From: Amaranthus tricolor
Lineage: Eukaryota > Streptophyta > Magnoliopsida > Caryophyllales > Amaranthaceae
Assembly (NCBI RefSeq): GCF_026212465.1
Contig: NC_080051.1
Span: forward strand, 23,353,727-23,417,726
Length of the DNA: 64,000 nt
Reading direction: 5' to 3'
Shown: positions 1 through 11,568 of the stretch, piece by piece
Layout of the letters: each line of letters begins with the position of its first letter
Position numbering within the stretch: the stretch's first letter is position 1
Notes under the pieces: model-generated
Databases searched by the model: none
What the model was told of the DNA's origin: nothing
What the model saw: the letters and a program-made list of their open reading frames with translations, nothing else
Program-made: the position numbers and the translations under genes

Positions 1-710
1 TAGTTTTAAATAATTTTCTCTAATTAATAAAGGGTTTACCCAGCATCACATGATTCAATAATCTCCTCGCGAATCGCATATCGAAAAAAGCAAATCATGA
101 ATTCAAAAGACAGATTAGTTGGCGAATTATGTTACATGGGTTTACCTATTCAAGTATGAGAAAAAAACTAGTATGACATTGAACAATTCATTCAAAAATT
201 AAGGATTAACCACAAGTTCATCAAGATTCCAAGTGTATTATTCATTTGTTCCCACTTTTCTCTAATTAATCAATGATATACATAAGGTATGTTAAAAATT
301 ACAATCAAACTATTCCATCTAGATATGAATCATTTCCTCCATTTCTTTCTATTCAAACACACAATCAATAGCATTGAGGGGAAGATCTATGTTCATATTT
401 GAGGTGATGATATATTCTATGATTGAATTTCGGCCGAATCATGCTAATACATAGCTCAGTTACAGAATAACTAAACAAGTTATGATCTCCCACATGAAAA
501 ATGCATCACCTTCCATAAATTCATCCCCAATTAAATTTAAACAAAACGATATCAATTTTAATCAACAATTAGCTCTTATTATCTTCTGATAATTTCAATC
601 AATTTCCCCAACCAAATTTATCAATTGCAACACAATTACATAACCAAATCCAACAAACCAGAAAACGCAACTACATACATATCAAAAATCAAAACAAAAA
701 GGAAGCAAAC

Positions 711-1101
711 CTTTAAAGAAATAAGCAGAAGAAGGCCATCCACGATTGGAAGAAAGAAAAGACTTATCCTTAAGCATAGAATTAGTGGTGGTGGAATTAT
801 TAACCAATTTACCAATAACATGAGCAATCCCTTGAGCTTTACTCTTAGGTGGGACCCAATAAGAAGCACCTGGAACAAGAGCAATCCAATTAGGTTGAGA
901 TTTCTTAACTATAATCTTATGAATTGCATCTTCTAAATTCTTCATCGCTATCGTCTCCATCTCTTCCGGCGCCGGATCTTCAACGGAGAAAACAAGTGAC
1001 ACATTTGATTTGTGTCGGAAATTCATGAAACGATTAGCAGGTCCTTTCGTTGCAGAATTGGAAAGAGGGGAAAAGCGAGCTAGAGATCGAGGTGCCGCCA
1101 T
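711..1101 (-). CDS. Conserved plant protein of unknown function, first exon (partial gene)
   Basis: I do not recognise a named family. The exon opens with ATG at 1101 and reads about 130 codons to a plausible donor (AAAG|GTTTGC) just below 711. The rest of the gene should lie at lower coordinates or off the window, but I could not find a convincing second exon in 1-700. The first 35 residues hold several Arg, Lys and Ser and no acidic residue, which suggests a mitochondrial or plastid presequence. The middle part (LEDAIHKIIVKKSQPNW, then VPGASYWVPP) and the end (GWPSSAYFFKG) look like conserved blocks rather than chance ORF. Codon quality is clearly better than in the overlapping ORFs on both strands, which I treat as shadows. 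Function unknown. Confidence 0.6.
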
Positions 1102-1270
1102 GGTAATTGAATATGGATCTTAATCAATGATTGATGATCGGAAATAGGGATGGGATTGGATTCTTGTTGTGCTGAAACAAGAAGCTAATCCCACCACCAA
1201 AGCAACAACAAAATGAACGAGAAACCAAATAAATTAAATGAGATAATGGATCAAAGCATGATGGGATGAT

Positions 1271-1281
1271 TATATATATAT
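1271..1281 (-). promoter_or_regulatory. Possible TATA box of the gene at 711-1101
   Basis: TATATATATAT run about 170 bp upstream of the ATG on the minus strand. The spacing is plausible for a plant promoter with a leader of about 140 bp. AT-rich runs are common here, so this is weak. Confidence 0.3.
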
Positions 1282-1376
1282 TAGTATAAAATATTTAAAA
1301 ATTATAGATAAAGGAGAGAGAAAAAAATTGATGTGAACGTGGATGAGCTTGGGCCGTCGGAGCGGTTGCAATCAAA

Positions 1377-2512
1377 GGAAATTTGAAAAGAACAAGTAAA
1401 TAATACTATTAAAAATTTTAAAAATAAGTAATTTTTAAATTTAATTTATAAAATAAGTATTTTTTGCCTATAGCACACATTCGGAATTGTTCGCTGTTAC
1501 TAATCGCGAATAATGAAGCTTGGTAAAAAAAGTCAAGGTCTTTGTTCTGTGTTAGTAACAGCGAACAAAAATTTTGATTGTTTTTGACCAAACTTCTTTG
1601 TTCGGCATTATTAACAGCGAACAATTACAAGGCTAATTAGGAGGACTTTCTTGTTCTAATTTTAATTGCTATTTTTTTTGGGCCATGTCAATTTTATAAG
1701 GCTGATTTTTAGGCTTTTAATTATTAAAAAACTACGGTATCTTATTTTATTTTAATTGAAAATCTAAAATGAACTTTCCTATATTCCTAAAAATTTGAAA
1801 AAGTCGATAATCACGGGATTAAGGTTGACTTAATGTTATTTTAATTAAAAACCTAAAATTAACTTCGTTCTTACAAATTTGAGTAATATGATAATTATGG
1901 GATTAAGGGTGATTTTATTCAATTATATAGAGTATAATATTATTTTAATTAAAAACCTAAAATTTACTCCCCTATTTCATTTCCTAAAAATTTGGAAAAG
2001 CTGATATCATGGGATTAAGGTTGATTTTATTCAATTATAGTGAGTGATCTAATGTTATTTTAATTAAAAACCTAAAATTAACTTCCCTATTTTACTTTCA
2101 AAAAGTTTGGAAAAGTTAAGGGTGATTTTATTCAATTATAGAAAGTTGATATCCGTACCTTTTTAATAATTAAAAGCTAAAAATCAGCCTTGTAAAATTG
2201 ACATGTCTCGAGAAAATAGTAATTAATATTAGAACAAGCAAGTCCACCTAATTAGCCTCGTAATTGTTCGCTGTTAATAACAGCGAACAAAGAAGCGAAC
2301 AGAGAAGCTTGGTCAAAATCTTTGTTCGATGTAATTAACAACGAACAAAGACCTTGACTTTCTTTACCAAGCTTCTTTGTTCGATATTAGTAACAATGAA
2401 CAACTCCAAACCCATGCTTTGGGCTAAAAGTGCTTAATTTGGAAATTAAGTTTAAAAGTTGCTTATTTTTTGAATTTTTTTATATTAATTTGCTTATTCT
2501 TTTCAAATTTTT
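1377..2512. mobile_element. Long foldback (Mutator-like, non-autonomous) element 1 with palindrome modules
   Basis: About 1.1 kb flanked by long imperfect inverted arms (roughly 1377-1745 against 2140-2512). The ends read GGAAATTTGAAAAG and, on the other strand, AAAAATTTGAAAAG. Flanking 9-mers GCAATCAAA (1368-1376) and GCAATTAGA (2513-2521) match at 7 of 9, fitting an aged 9-bp target duplication as Mutator-like elements make. Each arm carries three copies of a palindromic module around TTCGCTGTTA-N-TAACAGCGAA, separated by a short GAAGCTTGGTC-type spacer. The centre is a tandem array (separate entry). No transposase ORF. The same end type and module recur at 43470, 47215 and 47890. Confidence 0.7.
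1743..2156. repeat. Four-copy tandem repeat inside foldback element 1
   Basis: Four diverged units of about 90-115 bp start near 1743, 1836, 1941 and 2057. Each begins TTATTTTAATT(A/G)AAAA, then continues through CCTAAAATTAACTTCCCTAT and GGGATTAAGG, and (copies 2-4) a block TTTTATTCAATTATA. Copies 3 and 4 are closest. The array fills the loop between the two arms, so it either expanded after insertion or was captured. Confidence 0.7.
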
Positions 2513-2521
2513 GCAATTAGA

Positions 2522-3523
2522 GATGTTAAAAACTAATCCAACGTTTGATATTCATCTGAATTATTATCAAATTTAATTGGAATCAACATAAAGATGGGTT
2601 TATAGTTAGGTAAAAGTAAACATCGAAAAAAGATTTAATTTTAAATCAACTTGAAACATGTAAGTCGAAATCGACCCAACAATCTAAATGAACATTCTTT
2701 GTTGCAACTTATAACTTTTGAGTTTGCTAATAAAGGTGACACGTTGTTTAGAAAAATATCACTTTCGAAAATATCACCTTTTATAGTAAACTTAAAAACA
2801 AAGAGGGGGTAATGAAATAGTCTTCTATTCATGTCATTTTGCCCCAATTAGAATGACACAAAAATAAAAAACGTGTATAGTTGGTTAAAGTAGGGATTAT
2901 TTCAAAAAAAAAAAAATATAAAGAGTTTAAAGTGATTGGGTTATGTATTGAAATAAAAAATAAGGCAAAATTAAATAGAACATACTAAATAGAAAAGCAA
3001 TTAAATTGAGAGGGGCATAAAAAATTTTTGTTGGAAAAATTACTTAATAACTTCTATTATAAGTAATTTTTTTATCGATAACGTTGAAGAAATGTTACAG
3101 AGGAAACGAAAATTAATTCTTCCTATTATTAGAAATATGTTTAGTGCGCTGACAGTGAATAAATTTCCAAGATAAATATATGACGCTAAAATTATCATAT
3201 TACACGATAGTGGTTTTAGTAGTGAAACATTGAAGTTCAAGTAATAATTTACAAAGCCAACACGATTTGATATTGAAACTACGTTGGTTAACACCATTGT
3301 ATTCAATTTGAACAATGGACTTGGACAGGTTGCCTTTTAGATGACCAGGTTATGGGGTTGTCATCAATAAACACACAAAACCCAAAACTATGAGTGTCAT
3401 TTCAAGAAAGAGCAACTCTCGGTTAATAACTGTTACTTCTGTGGAGGGATTTAATAGGGTGTGAAGATATGAGGTCTGGTTTTATGTTTGCATTCTACTG
3501 GTTCAAAGGACAGACACTGGATT
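2522..3523. other. Gene-free stretch
   Basis: AT-rich sequence with a poly(A) run near 2907. The ORFs at 2641-2847 and 3040-3315 (minus) have no family features. I see no gene or clear repeat boundary here. Confidence 0.5.
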
Positions 3524-5980
3524 GAAGTTGGTTTCCACAATCTTTAATGGTACTGGTTTCAAGGGGTGGAAGAGATCAATTACAATTGCTCTTCCTGGGA
3601 AAAACAAACTTGGGTTTGTTAATGGGACTGTCAAAAGAGCTGTTCGTAATCAAGAATATGCTAAAGTTTGGGACAGGGTTAATGATGTTATAATTGGTTA
3701 GCTTCTTGGGGCTGTGGATGAAAAGATCTCAAAAACCATCTTATGGTTGAACACAGCAATGGAAATTTGGGAGGAACTTGAACAGAGATTTGGTCAATCA
3801 TCTAGTGCACAGTTCTTCACCATACAGGAGGCACTGAGCAAGACTTATCAAACTTCTGATATGTCTATTGAAGATTGCTTCACTAGAATTAAGGGCTTGT
3901 GGGACGAAATGGACTCTCTTGATCCAATTCCACAATGCACCTGCACCAGCTTTGAATGTCAACAATCACAAAAAAATTGAAAAGCCAACAAAGGAGCAGA
4001 ATTATTCAGTTCTTGATGAAGCTTGATGAAAGAACTTCCCTCTCTGTCAGAGGTATATGGCATATTAGTGCAGGAGCAAATTCATCAAGGCATTGGAAGA
4101 TTTGAAGATGTTCAAGTACCAGCAATAAGAGGCAATCATCCTACTGTGATCATTGCAAAATGCAAGGTCACTCAATAGATAAATGCTGGAAAATCCATAG
4201 GTATCCACCCAAATTCAAGAACAACACCTGGAGGAAAGAAGAAGAGCAAGCCAATAGGGCCAATGTTGCAGCTACTGAAACAACTTTACAATCCAACACG
4301 TCTGTGGAACCAAGGCTTACACATGAACGATACACTCAGCTAGTGAACATGCTTAACAGACAATCTACCACTCAGAAGTCCAAGAAGTTTCTCATACTTC
4401 TAACTCAGTACAGCTGACAGGTAACACCCTCATGTTTAATAATTCTTCCTGGATCATAGATTCAGGAGCCTCTGATCACATGTGTTACCAACTATGTTTG
4501 TTTGATAGCATGTTGTTGTACCTGATGGAAGGAAGACCACAGTTGAATATAGTGGTACCATCACTTTACCTTATGGGATATGCCTAAATGAAGTTTTATT
4601 TGTTCCAGATTTTCATTTTAATTTGATATCTGTACAAAAACTTGCATGTCAACTCAAGTGCAATATTACTTTCAACACTAATGAATGTGTTCTCTAGAAG
4701 CAATTGAAGAAGCCTTTGCTTCTTGGTAACAACATCAAAGGATTGTACTACCTGCATCAATCCAAGAAACCAATCTGCAAGAGACACAGTAGTGTCCTGA
4801 ACTGTACAGCAACAACAGCAGCACTGCTTGTTAATAATCAAGAAGCCAAGCTATGGCATCTAAGGCTTGGGCATATTCCCTTCAACAAATTGAAGAATCT
4901 CTTTCCCAACCTCAACATGTACTATATGTCCATTAGCTAAGCAAACTAGGCTAGCATTCAACAAGAGTTGCATACAAACAAATGAAGCTTTTCAGCTCAT
5001 ACATAGAGACATATGGGGGCCCCTAAGGTTCACATCTAGATCCAATTTTACTATGTTCGTTACTCTTGTGGATGACTTCACAAGATACACATGGATATAT
5101 TAAAGTTGTAAGATCAAAAGAGCTATCACAAGGAGAAACATAGGATTTTTACAACAAAGTAGGCATATGCCACCAATCAAGTTGTGTCCACACACCCCAA
5201 CAAAATGGGGTGGTGGAAAGAAAACATAGACACCCCAACAAATTCTTCCTGTTGACAGCAATAAGATGTATCCTAGCTATTGCAGCTAAGTTCAAAATGA
5301 AAAGTCCATCAACTTGATATAAACAATGCGTTTCTACATGGAGATCTTTCATGAAGAAGTTTTTATGAAAATCCCTGAAGGATTAAAATGTAAACCCAAT
5401 CAAGTCTGCCTCTTGAAAAAATCATTGTATGGGCTTAAACAAGCCTCTAGACAATGGTATATCAAACTCCTTGATGAATTAAAATCCCTAGGCTATATTC
5501 AGTCTAAAAATGATTATTCATTGTTTTTGAAGAAACAAAATCAAAAGATTGTGATAGTTGCAGTTTACGTTGATAATATTATTGTCAGAGGAAATGATGA
5601 AAAAGAAATTAATTATTTGAAAACTCATCTTCACAAAGCTTTTACTATTAAGGACGTAGGTGATTTGCATTTCTTCCTTGGGATAGAAGTAAGCTACCAA
5701 GAAGATGGTATGTTCCTCACTCAACAAAAATTCACAAAGGAATTATTATTAACAAGTGGGGTGAAGAAATTTAAACAAGTTGTTCCTCTACTTTCCTTAG
5801 AATACCAAACTATTAGCAGATGAGGGCAACCTTCTTGATGACCCTACTTTGTAGAAGTCTTATAGGCAAGCTTGATTCTTTAACAAATACTAGGCCAGAC
5901 CTAGCATATTCTGTTCAAAGTTTGAGCCAATATATGCAAAAGCCAACAACATCACATTGGAAAGCTAAGCATGTCATTTT
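3524..5980 (+). pseudogene. Decayed Copia (Ty1) retrotransposon, gag to reverse transcriptase
   Basis: Domains appear in Copia order but in broken frames. N-terminal gag (FNGTGFKGWKRSITIAL) starts near 3540; gag continues at 3714-3980 (IWEELEQRFGQ), followed by a CCHC zinc knuckle near 4145-4195 (CDHCKMQGHSIDKC), the GAG-pre-integrase block LWHLRLGHIPFNKL at 4850-4895, an integrase remnant near 5170-5230 ([14 protein letters not shown]) and reverse transcriptase at 5298-5975 ([42 protein letters not shown]). The YVDD active site reads YVDN. A frameshift follows NAFLHGDL near 5343, and large pieces of protease/integrase and RNase H are gone. No flanking LTR pair found. It cannot be autonomous. 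Confidence 0.85.
5326..5823 (+). pseudogene. Copia reverse transcriptase fragment (longest open piece)
   Basis: 165-codon open segment of the element above. It matches the Copia RT core: the IPEGLK entry block, the SLYGLKQA motif, YVDN in place of YVDD, and the DVGDLHFFLGIEV block. It lacks the N-terminal RT part (shifted frame) and the C-terminal RNase H. Confidence 0.8.
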
Positions 5981-6360
5981 TTAAACGATCTATTAGCAAC
6001 AAACTGAAAGTAAATGTTGGATTATTAAAACAATTTCAAAATGTAGAATTATTAGCAAGTAATGAAAAATTAGTTGGATTATTCACAACAAATTTTCCTT
6101 ATAAATAATCTTCGGTTTCAAAAAATTCATATTAACACAAGTATGCAAATAATATATCAGTTTAATTTATCAATATATTAATGTACTTCTTGTCTTCTTC
6201 CATTGAAATTTTTCTGAAGATAATATTTATTGAAACGCAAATAATATTTAAGTACTTATTTTATTGGAATTCTAGTTTTATATATATACATATATATATA
6301 TATATATAAACCATGTATTTATATAGTTTTCCTCACTTTAAAGATTCAAAAATCGAATAA

Positions 6361-6951
6361 ACTTTTCCTTATAAATAATCTTCGTGATAGCTACATCCAC
6401 CGGAAACCACAACAAATCGAAAAACCACAACAATAGCGACAGCGGAAGCAAAAATCGAAAAACAATAATGAAACAATAAAGATTCAAACAAACAATAAAG
6501 AAAATCACACCGAGAAATTAACGTGGTTCACTATCAACGTGATAGCTACATCCACCGGCACCGAGAATAAACTTTTCACTATAAACCGGGAGATTACAAG
6601 ATGAACACGAGAAACCACAACAATGGCTCTCCAAGTTTTTTCTCTCTTAGTTTTCCTCACTTTGTGTTTTGCATTGCCTCTCTTACTAATTCTAATTACA
6701 TGGGGCCTTTATATAGTATACCTCATAATAAAAAGGAATCAGGTTAAGAAAAATACAAAAAACCGTCAAAAACTAAGAATTACCGGCCAAAAACGTGCCA
6801 AGAAACCGTCTTACGCGAGCCGTGAAAAGGAGCAGAACCAACTCCGCGCCCCGCAGAGTTCTACGCGTCTTGCGGACCTGATCAGTACATACTCCGCGCC
6901 TCGCGGAGGTCTCTCTACCTGGCATCTTGTTCGAGTCACTCTTTTTCAACA
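6361..6951 (-). repeat. LTR remnant of a Copia-like element
   Basis: Read on the minus strand, the block starts TGTTGAAAAAGAGTG at 6951, runs through a GC-rich U3 with repeated CTCCGCG-type motifs (6838-6912), a TATA-like CTATATAAAGG (around 6710-6720), and an R/U5-like tail containing GGTGGATGTAGCTATCACG (6540-6560), the LTR phrase also seen in variant form at 37870 and 44990. The phrase is duplicated at 6384-6402, and a TTTTCCTTATAAATAATC block occurs near 6093 and 6364, so the outer end is rearranged. No target duplication found. The ORF at 6623-6973 lies inside it and is not a gene. Confidence 0.55.
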
Positions 6952-7526
6952 GTTGTTGAAATATAAATTTTAAATGTTGAAATTGTGTCAATTGAAGTTT
7001 GTTTAAAAGAATATAACCCATTCATTATCCTTTTCTTTTAATTGTTAACTAATATCCCCTTCAATAAATATATCAATATATATTCTGGATGATCGACAGG
7101 ACAAGGAATTTCCATTTAGGCATGATACTCATCTTCACTTTCTTATTACCAACATCCTTTATCCTAATTCATATTTCATTGTATTTTTCATAGGTAAAGG
7201 CAATGTACTAATCCAAAAACATTTAATTCTTATTTGAAAATCGAATAATACCAAAAAAAAAAAAAGATAAATCAAAAAAATTATTTTCTTTATATGTTTA
7301 TATGCAAAAAATATTGCCAAAATTGTTAATAACAAACTGACATTTACTTAATCCACTAAAATAAATCGACTTACTATAATGGTTCGAGCAAATATTGATT
7401 TATTTTTGACAATGTACCCAAAAATATTTACTTGCAGTTATTTGCAAAATGATTTATTTCCATTATATGTTGATATGCAAATAAAAAAAATATTTACTTC
7501 TATTTTTATCATAATTGAACCAACCT

Positions 7527-7545
7527 CATATATATATATATAACA
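7527..7545 (+). promoter_or_regulatory. Probable TATA region of the expansin gene
   Basis: TATATATATATATAA followed by CACTT, about 75-85 bp before the ATG. Position fits a core promoter with a short leader. Confidence 0.45.
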
Positions 7546-7614
7546 CTTATCTACTGTTCCTTAGATTATTTTCACAAGTAATTTTTCATAAAAGAAAAAA
7601 TAATTTTAGTAGAG

Positions 7615-8993
7615 ATGGATAAAATTGCACCATCGTCTATTTATTTCTTACTTACAATATTATCATTATCAATCTTAGTAGTTAGCCAAGCCTCTAATAA
7701 TGGATGGATCACTGATGCTCATGCCACATTTTATGGTGACATTAAAGGAGGAGAGACTATGTGTAAGTCATTTAATATTCTTGATTTAGGTTTTTACACT
7801 ATAATTATAATTTTAATAATTTTGTTGTTGTCTTAATTAACCGGGCTATATTTTTATGGGTAATTCTATAATGGTTGGTTTTTAACGACCACAATCATTT
7901 AATCTTGACTATTTATTATCACATTATGAAATCTAGGTTGTTTATTTTTGAATAAAAATAAATAACATATAAATACAATATTTTAAAATAACAAAGAAGC
8001 ATATTGTCACCATTAATCTAAATATAATTTTTTTGCACTAAAAAAAAGATTTCTAAGTATATGGCCACCATTAATCTATAATATAATATTAAAATTATAT
8101 AAATTTAAATATACATTTATATTTTATTATTTTGATTCACGGTTGAGGCCGAAGAATCCCTACAAGAAATGCAAAGGGATTGAGAATTAATTCTTTCTAT
8201 CAGTAGTGAGAATCAAACCTCTGTCTAAAGATAAAATGAAAAGCCTATAATCATCGTTTAAACCCATGATTCTTTATATTTTATTTATTATTCAGATTAA
8301 AGTGATTTATTAACTAGACATTTATTTTGATAAGTAAAATTGTTATGGTAATTAAATAATTTTGAATTGGCAGATGGTGCTTGTGGGTACCACAATCTAT
8401 TTGAACAAGGTTATGGTCTTGAAACAGCAGCATTAAGCACAGCATTATTCAACAATGGATTAGCGTGTGGGTCATGCTATGAAATACAATGCATAAACTC
8501 CCCAAATTGCATACCTAGGGCTGACTCAATTAAGATCACAGCTACAAATTTCTGCCCTCCTAATTACACAAAAACAGTTGATATTTGGTGTAATCCCCCT
8601 CAAAAACACTTCGATTTATCGCTAAAAATGTTTATAAAAATTGGAATACAAAAAGCCGGTGTAATACCAGTACAATTTCGTAGAATTTCGTGTATTAAGA
8701 AAGGTGGAATTAAGTTTTTACTTCAAGGTAATTCGGGTTGGTTGCTGGTACTCGTGTTCAATGTTGGAGGTGCTGGTGATGTTGCTAACATGAAAATCAA
8801 GGGTTCGAATTCGAATAATTGGGTCCAAATGAGTCGTAATTGGGGTCAAAATTGGCAAGTAAGTTATGGCATGGTTGGTCAAGGTTTGTCATTCCAAATT
8901 ACTACTAGTGATCGTAAAATGGTTCAGGCTGATAATGTTGTGCCTTCTAATTGGAAATTTGGCCAAACATTTGAAGCCAAACAAAATTTCTGA
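7615..8993 (+). CDS. Alpha-expansin, two exons
   Basis: Cell-wall loosening protein that acts non-enzymatically on cellulose-matrix contacts after secretion. Exon 1 is 7615-7762 (donor GTAAGT) and exon 2 is 8374-8993 (acceptor TTGGCAG), giving 255 aa, the usual family length. Residues 1-26 form a signal peptide, followed by the family block HATFYG. The split codon rebuilds TMYGACGYHNL. The six-stranded double-psi barrel has regularly spaced cysteines, the TNFCPP block, and the HFD motif (KHFDLS) typical of expansins. The C-terminal binding domain has NVGGAGDV, SRNWGQNWQ and SNWKFGQTF. Oddities: the usual NNGGWCNPP insertion is replaced by TVDIWCNPP, and PSNW is preceded by VV, so it is a divergent EXPA. 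The frame is intact. The subclade cannot be named by eye. Confidence 0.92.
8130..8275 (-). repeat. Possible tRNA-derived SINE copy
   Basis: Lies in the expansin intron. It shares scattered blocks with 16505-16645 (GATTCA-GG, AAAGGGA, TAATTCTT, GTGAGAA-CAAAC). On the minus strand GGTTTGATTCTCAC resembles a pol III B box. No poly(A) tail or target duplication identified. Confidence 0.35.
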
Positions 8994-10030
8994 CTTTTTG
9001 TGTAACCTTTTTTTATGGTTAATCCATGGAAAAAAATTTGAATTTTTCTTCATTATTGCATTATTATGTATGAACAAGTATTGGGAAAATCTTTGCCCTT
9101 GGAAATTATGTTTTACTTTTTCAAATTAAAAAGGGTTGTGATATGTTTCTATTTTTATTGTATGTGTCGATTAATTGTGCTCCGTTCATTTTATTTTAAT
9201 TGCTATATAGAGTATCTTTTTGGTTCTGTATTAGTTGTTATTATGTCTATTTATTAGAAAAATTTATATTATTCAAATCTAAATTAATGTTAAAAAATTA
9301 ATAAGATTAAATTTTGGTATAATTAAAATGGTTTAAAGTATTATTATGCAAAGGAAATATGTGGTTCATTGTTCAATGAATTTACCTAAACCAAAAAATC
9401 ATTTTTAGCATGTACCACGTTTTTTCGGTTAAGTTTTAAGTTTGATTTTCATTGCCTCTTCCTTAGCCTGTATTTTCCTTTAGCCTATTCAATATTAGGG
9501 ATGACTGATGAGCCTGAGTAGATTACGGATAGAGTCCAACTAGATCAGAATTTGGACCTTTGTTTTGGTACCAGAAGCAAACCCGAAACCATAAAGTCTA
9601 AGAAATTAGGACTCTAATTTGGATCCATGGTGAATTTTAGTTACGAATACGAGTTCATAACATTTTTTTAATTTGCACAATTATGTAAATTTACAAAATC
9701 ATTTTTTCATTAAAGAAACAATGTTGACTTAATAGTTGAATTCATCAAAATTTACAACTTTTAAGTTAAAAACGACAACAAACTTATTTAACTATTCAAC
9801 TATTTTCGAAAATAAAACACATCCTACTAAAAATAAACAATATTCAAACTATAAGCATTTCGACTTTCAAGCATCGAAATACGCAATACAACCCATCCTA
9901 TATACTTAAAAAAAAATCAATATTAACAAATTTCTTGTAGTGTTGATCTCTTTAAATTTGATTCATCAAAAACATAAAACAACCTTTACTAATTCAACAA
10001 ATGATCACCAAACAAATCCCGAATCACACT
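8994..10030. other. Intergenic spacer
   Basis: 3' flank of the expansin gene and upstream region of the prolamin-like gene. AT-rich, with diverged GGACC-type words at 9500-9620. No gene is supported; ORFs at 8866-9257 are shadows or UTR. Confidence 0.5.
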
Positions 10031-10037
10031 CATTTTC

Positions 10038-10048
10038 CCACTATAAAT
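10038..10048 (+). promoter_or_regulatory. TATA box of the prolamin-like gene
   Basis: CTATAAATAAA sits about 100 bp before the ATG, followed by a CA-rich leader (ACTCAATAACAACAACC) typical of plant 5' UTRs. Confidence 0.65.
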
Positions 10049-10141
10049 AAACCCTAAACCCTCTTCTCCAACTCAATAACAACAACCAAACTACACCATC
10101 AAATACAATTCCAAAAAACCCATCAATCAACAACAAGAAAA

Positions 10142-10480
10142 ATGAAGCATGTTATGTCAATTATAGCTTTAATTCTAGCCATTTTAATGGCGAAAACACA
10201 AGCAGAATCATTTTTATCATGGTCGATGACATTGAATGATAATGCTCATGCTAATCTCGATAAAAAATGCGGCGAAGCGCTACGCGATCCAGATTGTATG
10301 GCCTGTGTGCACGATCTACGCGAATATTCGATCACTAACATGATTAACGTCAGTCCTGATTGTTGTTCTGCACTCTCTAACATTTTGGCTGAATGTTCTG
10401 TCATCAAAATGCGTAATCCTTTTATTGTTAAGCTTGTTTCCTACCATTGTCCTGCTCCTGCTGCACCTCTTCCTCTTTAA
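10142..10480 (+). CDS. Secreted prolamin-like (ECA1 / egg-cell type) cysteine-rich protein
   Basis: Single-exon gene of 112 aa. Residues 1-21 form a clear signal peptide (hydrophobic IIALILAILMA, cleavage near TQA-ES). The mature protein shows the prolamin-like domain pattern: a KKC, then PDCMAC, a central DCC pair, then AEC and YHC. I count seven cysteines, one short of the eight in many members, so one may be unpaired or lost. The C-terminus is a short Pro/Ala tail. Family members (PF05617, ECA1 gametogenesis-related) are usually expressed in gametophyte or seed tissue, and some signal at fertilisation; that role here is inference from family only. A TATA box and CA-rich leader support expression. 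Confidence 0.85.
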   Translation: MKHVMSIIALILAILMAKTQAESFLSWSMTLNDNAHANLDKKCGEALRDPDCMACVHDLREYSITNMINVSPDCCSALSNILAECSVIKMRNPFIVKLVSYHCPAPAAPLPL

Positions 10481-10756
10481 ATTAATCTGATTAACCAGAT
10501 GAGATTCATTCGGTTTTTGAATTCAGGATTTGTTTTAAATGATCTACAAATAGCCTAAAATCAACTGCAATTCAATTTTTTTCAGGATTTAATTTGTTTT
10601 TGTAGGAGGGTTTTGTTTTTTTATTGATTAGAATAAGTTAGCATAGTTCATGCTAGGTAGCTTTTTAATTTTTGTTATTGATAGATTATTTTTGGATTTA
10701 TTAATATTAGGCATTTGTTCAAGATATGTCTTAGTTGATTCTCTTTCTTATTCTCT

Positions 10757-11032
10757 ACTCCCTCCGATCTTTTAATTTAGTCCCATTTCCTTATTTGGCA
10801 AAACCTTTGAATTAGTCCCATTTCTATTTTTGGCAATCCTTTTTTACTTAAATACCCTTAGTTCACACAAGTAATTACGAATATACCCCCATATACCTTA
10901 CTTACCCAACTACCCTTCACTACTTATCCTTCACTACTTACCCTTTACTATTTACCCTTTTTAATGGACCCCACACAACCCTTAATATCCGTGCCCAACC
11001 TATATGGGACTATATTGAAAGATCGGAGGGAG
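10757..11032. mobile_element. Stowaway-like MITE with TA target duplication
   Basis: Terminal inverted repeats CTCCCTCCGATCTTT and AAAGATCGGAGGGAG are perfect for 15 bp and flanked by TA on both sides (10755-10756 and 11033-11034). Length 276 bp, no ORF. Good preservation suggests a recent insertion. Confidence 0.88.
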
Positions 11033-11568
11033 TATTATTTAAGACTTTGTTTGTGTTTTAGGGTTGATTATTATTATTGTCTTCGTCAGTATTATTGAGG
11101 TAAAGTTAAAAGTTTCAATTTGAAGGGCCAAAAACTCTATTTATATTAAGTGACTTTTACCTAAAAGTTAAATATGTAGATTATTTTTTATTGATCCTCG
11201 ATAATAAATTATATGTACAACTTCATAAAGAAAAAGTATATATAATTTAATGAGTTATTTTACTTTAATGAATTATAATCTGAAATTAAAGAACTATAAA
11301 TTTTTAACTCCAGTAAAATAATGGACATAAATATTATATTTAATTACTATCATATATATTTACTACCAAAAAATTATGAAGATGTTCAAGCGAAATAAAG
11401 TCCAATATAATTGTAAAAAATTATAGTTAAATGACAGATACACTAACAATAAGTTCTTGTCAAATAATAGATACACTAGCAAAATAGTTTTATACAAAAC
11501 TAAAAGTTTTCTAAATATTACCTCTAAACTTTACTTAATTTTGTGATATTTGATCAATTTATATAATA

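Noticed and set aside
636..936. ORFs on both strands overlapping the first gene
   Set aside because: The 711-1101 frame has the better start, splice donor and protein-like composition; the others are shadows.
2260..2410. Regularly spaced palindromes resembling a CRISPR array
   Set aside because: The copies are diverged, the intervals are also repeated, and the block is one arm of an inverted-repeat element in a plant genome.
6623..6973. ORF with a signal-peptide-like start (MALQVFSLLVFLTLCFALPL)
   Set aside because: It sits inside an LTR remnant, overlaps the TATA-like region of the opposite strand and has no family features after the hydrophobic start.
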